From assembly GCA_963827705.1 (NCBI GenBank), contig CAWHBN010000013.1:62001-126000 (forward strand): 64,000 nt of DNA. The letters are read 5' to 3'. The stretch is from JACDAN01 sp963827705. Its GTDB lineage: Bacteria > Actinomycetota > Thermoleophilia > Gaiellales > Gaiellaceae. The number at the start of each line of letters is the position of its first letter. Within the stretch, counting starts at the first letter, position 1. A program made the position numbers and the translations under genes. The notes under the pieces are model-generated. The model ran no database searches. It was not told the DNA's origin and was given only the letters and a program-made list of their open reading frames with translations. Positions 57,065-63,622 of the stretch are shown one piece after another.

Positions 57065-57259
57065 ATGGTCTACCGGCTCGTCGGCTTCTGGGCGCTGCGG
57101 CGCGCGTACCGGATACTCACGGCGGACGATCCGCGCCCGCTCCAGGCACGGCTGACGCAGGGTGCGAGGCGCATCCTGCTGGGCGCCGCGATCACCCTCG
57201 CGCTGCTCGTGCTCGGCGCGATCGTCCTGCTCGCGGTGCTAGTCGCCGCCCTTTCGTAG
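57065..57259 (+). CDS. 64-residue small membrane protein
   Basis: MVYRLVGFWALRRAYRILTA, then a basic helix and one transmembrane segment near the end (LLGAAITLALLVLGAIVLLA). The first 40 residues are soluble and basic (ADDPRPLQARLTQGARR). It is preceded by GGAAGGAG and lies 30 bp after guaA, so it may be in that operon. The function is unknown. Confidence 0.72.
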   Translation: MVYRLVGFWALRRAYRILTADDPRPLQARLTQGARRILLGAAITLALLVLGAIVLLAVLVAALS

Positions 57260-57276
57260 GCATATGATCCGCGCCC

Positions 57277-57681
57277 ATGGCACGCACCGTTCGCTCGCCT
57301 GACGGCAGGACCTGGACCCTTGAGCGCGTGTCGGAGGGCAAGTCGTTTGCGGAACGACGGCAGGAGCCCTTCTTCTGGCCGAGCCTGATCGCCACGGCGA
57401 TCATGCTCGTGTTCATCGTCCGGCTGATCTCGGTGGACGGCGCCGGCTGGTTCATGTGGGTCGTAGTCGTGCCACTTTTCGTGATCTGGCTACTCGAGCG
57501 CGGGCTCAGCTTTGCGCGGCCGAACATTCGCGCGCACACCGACGGGCCGCCCACGGAGACGCACACCTGGCGGACGACGCACCGCATCGGCCTCGGCCGG
57601 ATCGAGAACCGGATCGCCGAGCAGATCGAGCAGGGACATCTCGAGGCGGAGCCGGCGGGCGCAGTCCTGATCGGGATCTGA
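57277..57681 (+). CDS. 134-residue two-helix membrane protein
   Basis: ARTVRSPDGRTWTLERVSEG is an N-terminal cytosolic part, followed by two transmembrane helices (FWPSLIATAIMLVFIVRLIS and FMWVVVVPLFVIWLLERGLS). A cytosolic tail carries RTTHRIGLGRIENRIAEQIE. No known family. It is the second small membrane gene after guaA (17-bp gap) and precedes the nitroreductase by 10 bp. Confidence 0.75.
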   Translation: MARTVRSPDGRTWTLERVSEGKSFAERRQEPFFWPSLIATAIMLVFIVRLISVDGAGWFMWVVVVPLFVIWLLERGLSFARPNIRAHTDGPPTETHTWRTTHRIGLGRIENRIAEQIEQGHLEAEPAGAVLIGI

Positions 57682-57691
57682 CGGAGCCTCC

Positions 57692-58303
57692 GTGGAGTTC
57701 CGCGACGTCCTGATCCGGCGGCGGAGCGTACGAACGTACGCCGACAAGGAGGTGCCGCGCGAGGTGCTCGAGCGGATCGCGGACGCGGCCGTCGTCTGGG
57801 CGCCGAGCGCCGGCTTCTCTCAGGGCCTCCGCATCGTCGTGGTCACGGATCCGGAGACCCGGAAGCGGATCGCGACGGCCGCGAAAGAGGACGAGCTCGC
57901 CGCGCAAGGCCGGCCGCGCTGGAAGGCGGTCGCCCCCGTGCACATGGTCGTCCTGACCCGAGAAGACGACTACCACGACCGGTATCGGCAGCAGGACAAG
58001 CTGAAGATCACGGGCGGGCGGGAGATCGACTGGCCCGCTCCGTACTGGTTCGTCGACGCCGGCGCCGCCGCGATGACGCTGATGCTGGCCGCGATCGACG
58101 AGGGTCTCGACACCGCGATCTTCGGCGTCACGGACCTGCCGGCGCTCCGCGAGACGCTGGCGCTTCCGGACGACGTGCGTTTCGTCGCCGTGGTCACGAT
58201 GGGCTACCCGGCGGAAACGGACGACGAGCCGAGCGTGGGGGCGAGCGTTTTCACGCGGCGCCGGAAAGCGCGCGACGACGTCGTCCGCTGGGAGCGCTGG
58301 TGA
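57692..58303 (+). CDS. nitroreductase-family flavoprotein
   Basis: 203 residues of the FMN-dependent nitroreductase fold: MEFRDVLIRRRSVRTYADKE (the FMN-phosphate-binding RRSVR), AVVWAPSAGFSQGLRIVVVT, YWFVDAGAAAMTLMLAAIDE and the C-terminal part EGLDTAIFGVTDLPALRETL. Such enzymes reduce nitro compounds, quinones or dehalogenate substrates with NAD(P)H; the natural substrate is unknown. GTG 57692 is the start; the stop overlaps the GTG of the VOC gene. Confidence 0.9.
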   Translation: MEFRDVLIRRRSVRTYADKEVPREVLERIADAAVVWAPSAGFSQGLRIVVVTDPETRKRIATAAKEDELAAQGRPRWKAVAPVHMVVLTREDDYHDRYRQQDKLKITGGREIDWPAPYWFVDAGAAAMTLMLAAIDEGLDTAIFGVTDLPALRETLALPDDVRFVAVVTMGYPAETDDEPSVGASVFTRRRKARDDVVRWERW

Positions 58304-58671
58304 AGCTCGACCACTGTGTGATCGCCGTCTCCGACTGGGAGCGGTCCAACGCGTTCTACCGCGACGTGCTCGGCGCTGAGATCGTCCAGCGGGACGAGTG
58401 GTTCGGCTTCTACGTCTTCGACGACTGGCAGCTCAACGTCCACGGTCCTGGTTTCGAGGGGCTCAACGCACGACTGCCGGTGCAGCCCGGCAACAGCGAC
58501 CTCTGCTTCCGTTGGGACGGGCCGATCGAAGAGGCCGTCGAGCATCTCGAGCGGCTCGGAGTGCCGATCGAGGCCGGGCCCGGCTCGGCGGAGTTCCCCC
58601 GCGGCCGGATCACGAGCGTCTACTTCCGCGACCCGGACGGCAGCCTGCTCGAGTTCCTCTCGTACGACTGA
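58300..58671 (+). CDS. VOC-family (glyoxalase/bleomycin-resistance-like) protein
   Basis: 123 residues in two beta-alpha-beta-beta-beta units: MKLDHCVIAVSDWERSNAFY and PDGSLLEFLSYD at the two ends, with NSDLCFRWDGPIEEAVEHLE between. Metal-ligand candidates are the H of LDHCV and E of LEFLSYD. The function is unknown (binding or metal-dependent isomerase/dioxygenase). GTG 58300 overlaps the nitroreductase stop. It ends 3 bp before the stop of the PLD-like gene on the other strand. Confidence 0.87.
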   Translation: MKLDHCVIAVSDWERSNAFYRDVLGAEIVQRDEWFGFYVFDDWQLNVHGPGFEGLNARLPVQPGNSDLCFRWDGPIEEAVEHLERLGVPIEAGPGSAEFPRGRITSVYFRDPDGSLLEFLSYD

Positions 58672-58674
58672 CCG

Positions 58675-59721
58675 CTACCCGACCGAGAACGCCGGGTAAC
58701 GGGCCCGCACCTCGTCGATATAGGCGGCGAGCCGGTCGGCCAGCTCCGGATCTTCGAACTCGAGCACGTTCTCCGCATTCATCTCGCCCGACCGGGACAG
58801 GTTGAAGCTCCCCGTGAAGACCTTGTCGTCCGCAACGGTGACCTTCGCGTGCATGAAGTCGTGGAGCGTGCCCTCGCCCCACGGCGTCGAGCGCTTGCCC
58901 GAGAACGGCGCCTCCATCACCCGCTCGAGCAGCGGCAGCTTCCACGCGATGTTGCCGTTCTGGCGCCATTGGTAGATGACGCCCTGAACCTGGGGCTGGT
59001 CGACGCAGCCGGCGATGTCGACCACGCCTTCGGAGATCTTCTCCGCAAGCGTCGAGAGGATGGGAGCGGCGGTGATGACGGGTGAGGCGATCCGCACGCG
59101 CCTTCGCGCCCGTCCGATCGCCTTGCCGATCCGGTGCGACAGGCCATCGCCGTTCCCCGGCGTGAACCACGCCCGCACCCTGAGGCTCCCGACCGGCACG
59201 GGCCGGGGGACGACGAAGCCGCTGCGTTCGACCGCGCCGGTGTCCCAGAGCTCGTCGAAGTTCTCGGTGAACCGCACGGCAAGCTCGCGGGACTCCGCGA
59301 TCACGATCACGTTCTCCTGCCGTGACCACGAGTCCTCGGTCCAGTTGGTCGAGCCCGTCCAGACCGACTCGTTGTCGCGCACGACGTACTTGTGGTGCAT
59401 CAGGTCCGGCACGCCGGCGATCGCGCGTACGGGCACCTCGAGGGACGCGATCAGCAGCCCGTCGGGCTCGGGCGGCGGCGGCACGGGGATCGGGTTCCGG
59501 TGGTCGAGGTTGTAGACGAACCGCACGGCCACGCCCCGCGCTGCAGCCGCCCTGATCGCGCCGCCGACGATCCCGGCCGTGTCGCCGTCGAGGTTGAAGT
59601 CGTAGTGGGCGAAGTCCAGCGTCGACCGGGCACCGCCCACAAAGGCGGCGATCTGCTCCGCCACCGCGACGGGGGTCTGGCCCCCGTCGGTCAGCGTTCT
59701 CACCTCGAGCACGCCGCGCAT
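58675..59721 (-). CDS. phospholipase D-like protein with two HKD motifs
   Basis: 348 residues with two HxKx4D motifs: HHKYVVRDNESVWTGSTNWT and HAKVTVADDKVFTGSFNLSR. Both are intact, with the GS-N downstream, so it should be an active PLD-superfamily hydrolase or transferase (phospholipase, cardiolipin-synthase-like or nuclease). There is no signal peptide or membrane helix. ATG 59721 begins MRGVLEVRTLTDGGQTPVAV. The shadow frame of the same length on the other frame has no homology. Confidence 0.88.
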   Translation of the reverse strand: MRGVLEVRTLTDGGQTPVAVAEQIAAFVGGARSTLDFAHYDFNLDGDTAGIVGGAIRAAAARGVAVRFVYNLDHRNPIPVPPPPEPDGLLIASLEVPVRAIAGVPDLMHHKYVVRDNESVWTGSTNWTEDSWSRQENVIVIAESRELAVRFTENFDELWDTGAVERSGFVVPRPVPVGSLRVRAWFTPGNGDGLSHRIGKAIGRARRRVRIASPVITAAPILSTLAEKISEGVVDIAGCVDQPQVQGVIYQWRQNGNIAWKLPLLERVMEAPFSGKRSTPWGEGTLHDFMHAKVTVADDKVFTGSFNLSRSGEMNAENVLEFEDPELADRLAAYIDEVRARYPAFSVG

Positions 59722-59757
59722 CTTCCCGGATGTCGGCGCCTGCGCGGCCGGCGAGAG

Positions 59758-59883
59758 CTAGTCGTCGGACCGGAACTTGCGCGCTGCAGCCGCGCCGGCG
59801 ATGGCGACACCCGCGGCGGCGAGCCCGGCGACCACCCACGGTGTTCTGCTGCGCCGCGACTTCGTCGGTACTCGGATACGCAT
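59758..59883 (-). CDS. 41-residue small membrane protein
   Basis: MRIRVPTKSRRSRTPWVVAG then LAAAGVAIAGAAAARKFRSD. It has a basic N-terminus, one short hydrophobic helix and a C-terminal charged end. A perfect AGGAGG is 7 bp before the ATG. It lies 36 bp upstream of the PLD-like gene on the same strand. Its ATG at 59883 overlaps on the opposite strand a CATG also usable by the plus-strand glycosylase frame. The function is unknown. Confidence 0.62.
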   Translation of the reverse strand: MRIRVPTKSRRSRTPWVVAGLAAAGVAIAGAAAARKFRSDD

Positions 59884-59938
59884 GCTTACCTCCTCGGAAG
59901 TGTTTGTTTCTGATTCCGGGCTTCGCCGAGGCCTAAAC

Positions 59939-60451
59939 GTGCGTGCGTTCGTGCGACGGCTCGCTGCGGCGCGGATCGGCCGGACGTTCAACCAGTACGC
60001 GGAATCGGCCGTCTGTCGCAACCGACTCGGCGCCTATCTGGAGCAGCGCCTGGAGGCGCGGTACGTCCTCGTCGGCGAGGCCGCCGGCTATCGCGGCGCG
60101 CGGGTGAGCGGGATCCCGTTCACGTCCGAACGCCAACTGACGGGAACGGGGCCTGCGGAGGCGACCGCGACCATCGTCCGGCGCACGCTCGACGAGCTGG
60201 GAGTCGCTGACGACGTGCTGCTGTGGAACGTCGTACCGACCCATCCGGGGACGGTTGGCGCGAACCGGCGTCCGACGACTGCCGAAATACGTGGCGGCAT
60301 GCCGTTTCTCGAGGAGTTGCTGATCGGCCGTGTCCCGATCGCCGTCGGCCGTGTGGCCCACGCCGTGCTCGGCGGGGAGTACGTCCGGCACCCCTCGCAC
60401 GGTGGTGCCGTGGAGTTCAGGGCCGGTCTCCTGCTATCCATCCGGCGATGA
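59939..60451 (+). CDS. uracil-DNA glycosylase-like protein
   Basis: 170 residues starting at GTG 59939 (VRAFVRRLAAARIGRTFNQY). The UDG fold motifs are LVGEAAGYRGARVSGIPFTS (motif A with GEA-G), RRTLDELGVADDVLLWNVVP and THPGT (motif B). It is likely to remove uracil or other deaminated bases; it resembles a poorly studied UDG branch rather than Ung. The open frame goes back to 59777, but that part is antisense to the 41-residue gene. A longer start at ATG 59882 is possible. Its stop overlaps the cupredoxin ATG. Confidence 0.75.
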   Translation: MRAFVRRLAAARIGRTFNQYAESAVCRNRLGAYLEQRLEARYVLVGEAAGYRGARVSGIPFTSERQLTGTGPAEATATIVRRTLDELGVADDVLLWNVVPTHPGTVGANRRPTTAEIRGGMPFLEELLIGRVPIAVGRVAHAVLGGEYVRHPSHGGAVEFRAGLLLSIRR

Positions 60452-60891
60452 ATCGAATTCTGATCGTCGGGATCGCCTTCGTCGTCGCTGCCGGGCTCTA
60501 CCTCGTGTTCCGTCCGGACGACTCGGACGAGCCGAGCGCGAACCCACCTCCGGCCACCGTCGCGACGACCACCGAGGCGACCACAAGGGTGACGACCACC
60601 GCTCCGCCGCCTCCGCCCGGGCCGCCGCCTCCGGCACAGGTGCGGATCGTCGTCCGTGGCGGCCTCCCCGTCGGCGGTCCCCGCCGCGTCACGGTCTCCC
60701 GGGGTCGGCGCGTGGTCCTCACCGTCACCTCGGACGTGTCGGATCACGTCCACCTCCACGGCTACGACCTGATGCAAGACGTCGGTCCGGGGATGCCTGC
60801 GCGGATCGCCTTTCGGGCGACGAGACCCGGCACGGTCGAGGCCGAGCTCGAAGATGCGGGCGTGCAGATCGCCCGGATCACGGCGCAGTGA
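60448..60891 (+). CDS. membrane-anchored cupredoxin-like protein
   Basis: 147 residues: N-terminal transmembrane helix (NRILIVGIAFVVAAGLYLVF), a long Thr/Pro linker, then a beta sandwich. VLTVTSDVSDHVHLHGYDLM and FRATRPGTVEAELEDAGVQI match the cupredoxin-like family with a HxHGYD loop; Cys is absent, so a blue copper site is unlikely and the His pair may bind Cu or another ligand. It overlaps the glycosylase stop by 4 nt and is followed by a large membrane protein, also coupled. Confidence 0.82.
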   Translation: MNRILIVGIAFVVAAGLYLVFRPDDSDEPSANPPPATVATTTEATTRVTTTAPPPPPGPPPPAQVRIVVRGGLPVGGPRRVTVSRGRRVVLTVTSDVSDHVHLHGYDLMQDVGPGMPARIAFRATRPGTVEAELEDAGVQIARITAQ

Positions 60892-62273
60892 CGACGATCT
60901 CGCTGCCACTCGCGCACGGCATCGGGCAGATCCAGGACCTGCCGATCCCGCGCTGGCTCTTCTTCTACGCGGCCTCGCTGACGTTGATTCTGTCCTTCGT
61001 CGCTCTCGCCGTCCTCTGGAAGGAACCGCGGCTGGCCGGCCACGAGCGCGGAAGGCCGCTCGCAGAGCACTGGCAGCGGTTTCTCCTCTGGCCGGGCTGG
61101 CGGATCATCTTCGGGGCGTTCTCGGTCGGCCTTCTGCTCGTCGTCTGGTTGGCGGCTCTCTTCGGCAGGCCCGATGCGGGCGACAACATCGCCCCGGTTT
61201 TCATCTGGGTCGTCTTCTGGCTCGGCCTCGTCCCGATCGTCGTGCTGTTCGGGAATGTCTGGACCCTCCTGAACCCCTGGAGTGCGGCTGCCGACGGCGT
61301 CGCCTGGGTATGGGCGAGGCTCGGCCGAGGCTGGGAGCCCGCGGCGCACTACCCAGACCGGCTCGGGCGCTGGACTGCAGCGGTGCTGTTCCTCGCCTTC
61401 GCGACGCTCGAGCTCGCCTGGCCGCGGTCGGCCGAGCCGCGGACGCTCGCGCTCGCGATCGTCTTCTACAGCTGGATCACCTGGGCCGGGATGCTGATCT
61501 ACGGCAGACGCGCCTGGCTCGCAAACGGCGAGGCGTTCGCCGTCTACTTCGGCCTCCTGGCGCGCATCTCGGCCTTCACCGTCCGGGAGGAGGACGGCCG
61601 CCGCCGGGCCTTCGTCCGCCCGCCGCTCTCGGGCCTTGCCTCGGGCGACTCGCACCCCGGCACCGTCGCCTTCGTCTCGGTGATGCTCGGCTCCGTCGCC
61701 TTCGACGGACTGAGCCGGGCAACGTGGTGGCAGGACCAGCTGTACGAGCTCGAGGTCAAGTACATCGTCGAGTCGCCCACGAAGGCGGATTTCGTCTCGC
61801 TGGGGTTCAACTTCGTCGGACTGCTAACGGCGGTGGTCGCCATCGGCGTGCTGTACTCGCTCGCCGTCTACATCGCCCAGCGGATCGGGCACACCGACGT
61901 GAACCTCGCCGGCGCCTTCATCGGCAGCCTGATCCCGATCGCGCTCGCCTACGCCGTCGCCCACTACTTCACGCTGCTCGTGGACGCCGGGCAGGACACG
62001 ATCTTCCTCGCTTCCGATCCCTTCGGGAAGGGGTGGGACATCTTCGGGACGGCGGACTTCCAGCCGACGGAGAACGTCTTTGGGCCCAACACGATCTGGT
62101 ACGTCCAGGTGGGCGTGCTCGTCGTCGGGCACGTCCTCGGCCTGGTGATCGCGCACGACAAGGCGATCGCGCTCTTCTCGTCGGCGCAGACGGCGATCCG
62201 CACCCAGTACGCGATGCTCGCGCTGATGGTGCTCTACACGTGCACGGGGCTGTGGCTGCTCTCCTCGGGCTAG
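60888..62273 (+). CDS. uncharacterised multi-pass membrane protein
   Basis: 461 residues with about ten to eleven helices, e.g. WLFFYAASLTLILSFVALAV, LGLVPIVVLFGNVWTLLNPW, LVFYSWITWAGMLIYGRRA and YVQVGVLVVGHVLGLVIAHD. Repeated motifs such as FGNVWTLLNPWSAAADG and RNxF-type HYFTLLVDAGQDTIFLASDP are unlike known transporters. I recall similar proteins beside cupredoxins in actinobacteria, but no function. GTG 60888 overlaps the cupredoxin stop. The small TM protein after it is also coupled. Possibly it handles copper or another metal. Confidence 0.72.
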   Translation: MTTISLPLAHGIGQIQDLPIPRWLFFYAASLTLILSFVALAVLWKEPRLAGHERGRPLAEHWQRFLLWPGWRIIFGAFSVGLLLVVWLAALFGRPDAGDNIAPVFIWVVFWLGLVPIVVLFGNVWTLLNPWSAAADGVAWVWARLGRGWEPAAHYPDRLGRWTAAVLFLAFATLELAWPRSAEPRTLALAIVFYSWITWAGMLIYGRRAWLANGEAFAVYFGLLARISAFTVREEDGRRRAFVRPPLSGLASGDSHPGTVAFVSVMLGSVAFDGLSRATWWQDQLYELEVKYIVESPTKADFVSLGFNFVGLLTAVVAIGVLYSLAVYIAQRIGHTDVNLAGAFIGSLIPIALAYAVAHYFTLLVDAGQDTIFLASDPFGKGWDIFGTADFQPTENVFGPNTIWYVQVGVLVVGHVLGLVIAHDKAIALFSSAQTAIRTQYAMLALMVLYTCTGLWLLSSG

Positions 62274-62395
62274 TCCCGCTGTTCGCCCACGGCGGGGTCG
62301 CCGGGGCGGTCGTCGAGCTCACGGCGGCCCTCCTGATCGTCGCGATCGCGCTCGCCGTCTGGGCCGGGGGCCGGAAGGACGGCGAAGAGCGCTGA
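62240..62395 (+). CDS. 51-residue small membrane protein, overlaps the multi-pass protein
   Basis: VHGAVAALLGLVPLFAHGGV then AGAVVELTAALLIVAIALAV, ending WAGGRKDGEER. One or two hydrophobic helices and a charged tail. It begins inside the last 34 bases of the 461-residue gene (GTG 62240, or GTG 62252) and continues in a different frame. It has no SD of its own, so translation would be coupled. It may be a third subunit of the cupredoxin module, but could also be an accidental frame. Confidence 0.5.
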   Translation: MHGAVAALLGLVPLFAHGGVAGAVVELTAALLIVAIALAVWAGGRKDGEER

Positions 62396-62412
62396 TTGCT
62401 ACCATCGGGCGT

Positions 62413-62438
62413 CGGCGGGCCGTGTGTCCGCCGCTTTT
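62413..62438 (+). terminator. hairpin before rplM (terminator or leader)
   Basis: CGGCGG (62413-62418) and CCGCCG (62428-62433) pair around GCCGTGTGT and are followed by CTTTTCC. It lies between the 51-residue gene (stop 62393-62395) and the rplM ATG (62443), so it may end the cupredoxin transcript. Because rplM has no SD between stem and ATG, it could also be an L13 autoregulatory leader. Confidence 0.55.
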
Positions 62439-62442
62439 CCGT

Positions 62443-62886
62443 ATGGGCAAAACGTGGAACGCAAAGCCGGGCGAGGTCGATCGCCGTTGGTACGTCGTGG
62501 ACGCCGAGGGGCAGACCCTCGGGCGTCTCGCCACGCGCATCGCGGACACGCTCCGCGGCAAGCACAAGGCCCAGTACACGCCGCACGTGGACACGGGTGA
62601 CTTCGTCGTCGTCGTGAACGCCGAGAAGATCGCCGTCACCGGCAAGAAGCTCGACGAGAAGCTCTACCACCGGCACTCGGGCTACCCCGGAGGGCTGCGG
62701 ACGCGCACGCTGCGCGAGCAGCTCGACCGCAGGCCGACCGAGGTGCTGCGCAAGGCGGTCAAGGGGATGCTCCCACGCAACCGTCTCAGCCGCGCCCAGC
62801 TGACCAAGCTCAAGATCTACGCCGGGCCCGAGCATCCGCACGAGGCCCAGGATCCGAAGCCGCTGCCCGAGGAGGCCAAGGCATGA
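62443..62886 (+). CDS. rplM: 50S ribosomal protein L13
   Basis: A 147-residue ribosomal protein. RRWYVVDAEGQTLGRLATRI, ADTLRGKHKAQYTPHVDTGD, KIAVTGKKLDEKLYHRHSGY and PGGLRTRTLREQLDRRP are typical. ATG 62443 is chosen as the first family-like residue (MGKTWNAKPGEV); the upstream part of the open frame is a hairpin. Its ATG has no visible SD. rpsI follows with a 4-nt overlap, the usual rplM-rpsI pair. Confidence 0.96.
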   Translation: MGKTWNAKPGEVDRRWYVVDAEGQTLGRLATRIADTLRGKHKAQYTPHVDTGDFVVVVNAEKIAVTGKKLDEKLYHRHSGYPGGLRTRTLREQLDRRPTEVLRKAVKGMLPRNRLSRAQLTKLKIYAGPEHPHEAQDPKPLPEEAKA

Positions 62887-63278
62887 GCACCGCCGCGCAG
62901 TACCGGGGCACCGGCAAGCGGAAGACGTCGATCGCGCGTGTGATCCTGCGCCCGGGCGACGGCGCGACCTGGATCAACGGCCGGACGATCGAGGAGTACT
63001 TCCCGCGCGCCACCCATCGCACGGCGCTGATGGCGCCGCTGAAGGTCGCCGGCGCCGAAGGGACCTACGACCTGCGGGTCCGCGTCGAGGGCGGAGGCCC
63101 GACCGGCCAGGCCGAGGCGATCCGTCATGGGCTCGCGCGCGCGCTCGTCGAGGCCGATCCGGAGCTTCGGACGGTGCTGAAGCGCGAGGGCTTCCTCACG
63201 CGCGACGCCAGGATCGTGGAGCGCAAGAAGGCAGGCCTCCACAAGGCCCGCAAGGCTCCGCAGTTCAGCAAGCGCTGA
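62883..63278 (+). CDS. rpsI: 30S ribosomal protein S9
   Basis: 131 residues. The N-terminal GTGKRKTSIARVILRPGDG, GRTIEEYFPRATHRTALMAP, GGGPTGQAEAIRHGLARALV and the C-terminal PGL...APQFSKR (KKAGLHKARKAPQFSKR) are diagnostic, the last reaching into the decoding site. ATG 62883 overlaps the rplM stop. The TGA lies inside the loop of a terminator hairpin, an unusual economy. Confidence 0.96.
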   Translation: MSTAAQYRGTGKRKTSIARVILRPGDGATWINGRTIEEYFPRATHRTALMAPLKVAGAEGTYDLRVRVEGGGPTGQAEAIRHGLARALVEADPELRTVLKREGFLTRDARIVERKKAGLHKARKAPQFSKR

Positions 63279-63290
63279 CGCGCTTGCTTT
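63267..63290 (+). terminator. intrinsic terminator overlapping the rpsI stop codon
   Basis: AGCAAGCGC (63267-63275) and GCGCTTGCT (63280-63288) form a perfect 9-bp stem with the loop TGAC, which contains the rpsI stop codon, followed by TTT. The last three codons of rpsI build the left arm. Confidence 0.8.
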
Positions 63291-63294
63291 CGCA

Positions 63295-63312
63295 CAAAGT
63301 CTCACGACTTTG
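63295..63312 (+). repeat. second hairpin after rpsI
   Basis: CAAAGTC (63295-63301) and GACTTTG (63306-63312) form a 7-bp stem around TCAC, 5 bp after the first terminator. It probably backs up termination. Confidence 0.6.
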
Positions 63313-63428
63313 CGCGACCCTGTGAAGCCGGGCGCCGCTTCGCGGCGCGCAGCATCGAAGCGCGGCGGCTCTTCCCCCTCGATGTGACGTCTAGCCGCGA
63401 TGCAGCTCCCGGCGCGCTGCTTGACGCA

Positions 63429-63441
63429 AGGGACTGTCCCT
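63429..63441. repeat. second copy of the AGGGACTGTCCCT palindrome
   Basis: AGGGAC-T-GTCCCT, the same 13-nt core as at 25182-25194, with a different flank (CA before, CGG after). Between the two copies the shared string is AGGGACTGTCCCTCG. It lies 1 bp before a longer palindrome in the same spacer. Confidence 0.7.
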
Positions 63442-63442
63442 C

Positions 63443-63467
63443 GGCCGTGGCGCGGCGCGCCACGGCC
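63443..63467. repeat. 25-nt near-perfect palindrome
   Basis: GGCCGTGGCGCG (63443-63454) and CGCGCCACGGCC (63456-63467) are 12-bp arms around a single G. It directly follows the AGGGACTGTCCCT palindrome, so the two may form one REP-like unit. In RNA it would make a very stable stem, but the one-base loop means a slightly shorter stem is actually formed. Confidence 0.7.
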
Positions 63468-63622
63468 TTCGTGCCGAGAGTGTGTCGATTTGTTCGCGTC
63501 GGGTGCGCACACGGGCGGGTTGGAGCACTCTCGAGGTGCGGCTGCCGGCGGAGGCTGTCCCTCAGGGCGACCCACCCGGTCGTTAGCCCCTGCGCTCGCT
63601 CGCCCCTGCTAGAAACCCGGCG

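Larger units (their letters stand above)
63279..63622. other. 344-bp intergenic region rich in palindromes
   Basis: No coding frame with homology or codon bias was found on either strand. It contains, in order, the right arm of the rpsI terminator, a second small hairpin, the AGGGACTGTCCCT palindrome, a 25-nt near-perfect palindrome, a half-copy GCTGTCCCTCAGGG at about 63554-63567, and the promoter side of glmM. The structure suggests a repeat-rich spacer rather than an RNA gene, but a small RNA cannot be excluded. Confidence 0.6.

Noticed and set aside
63279..63622. Short open frames between rpsI and glmM
   Set aside because: They overlap the palindromes and have no SD or protein-like composition.
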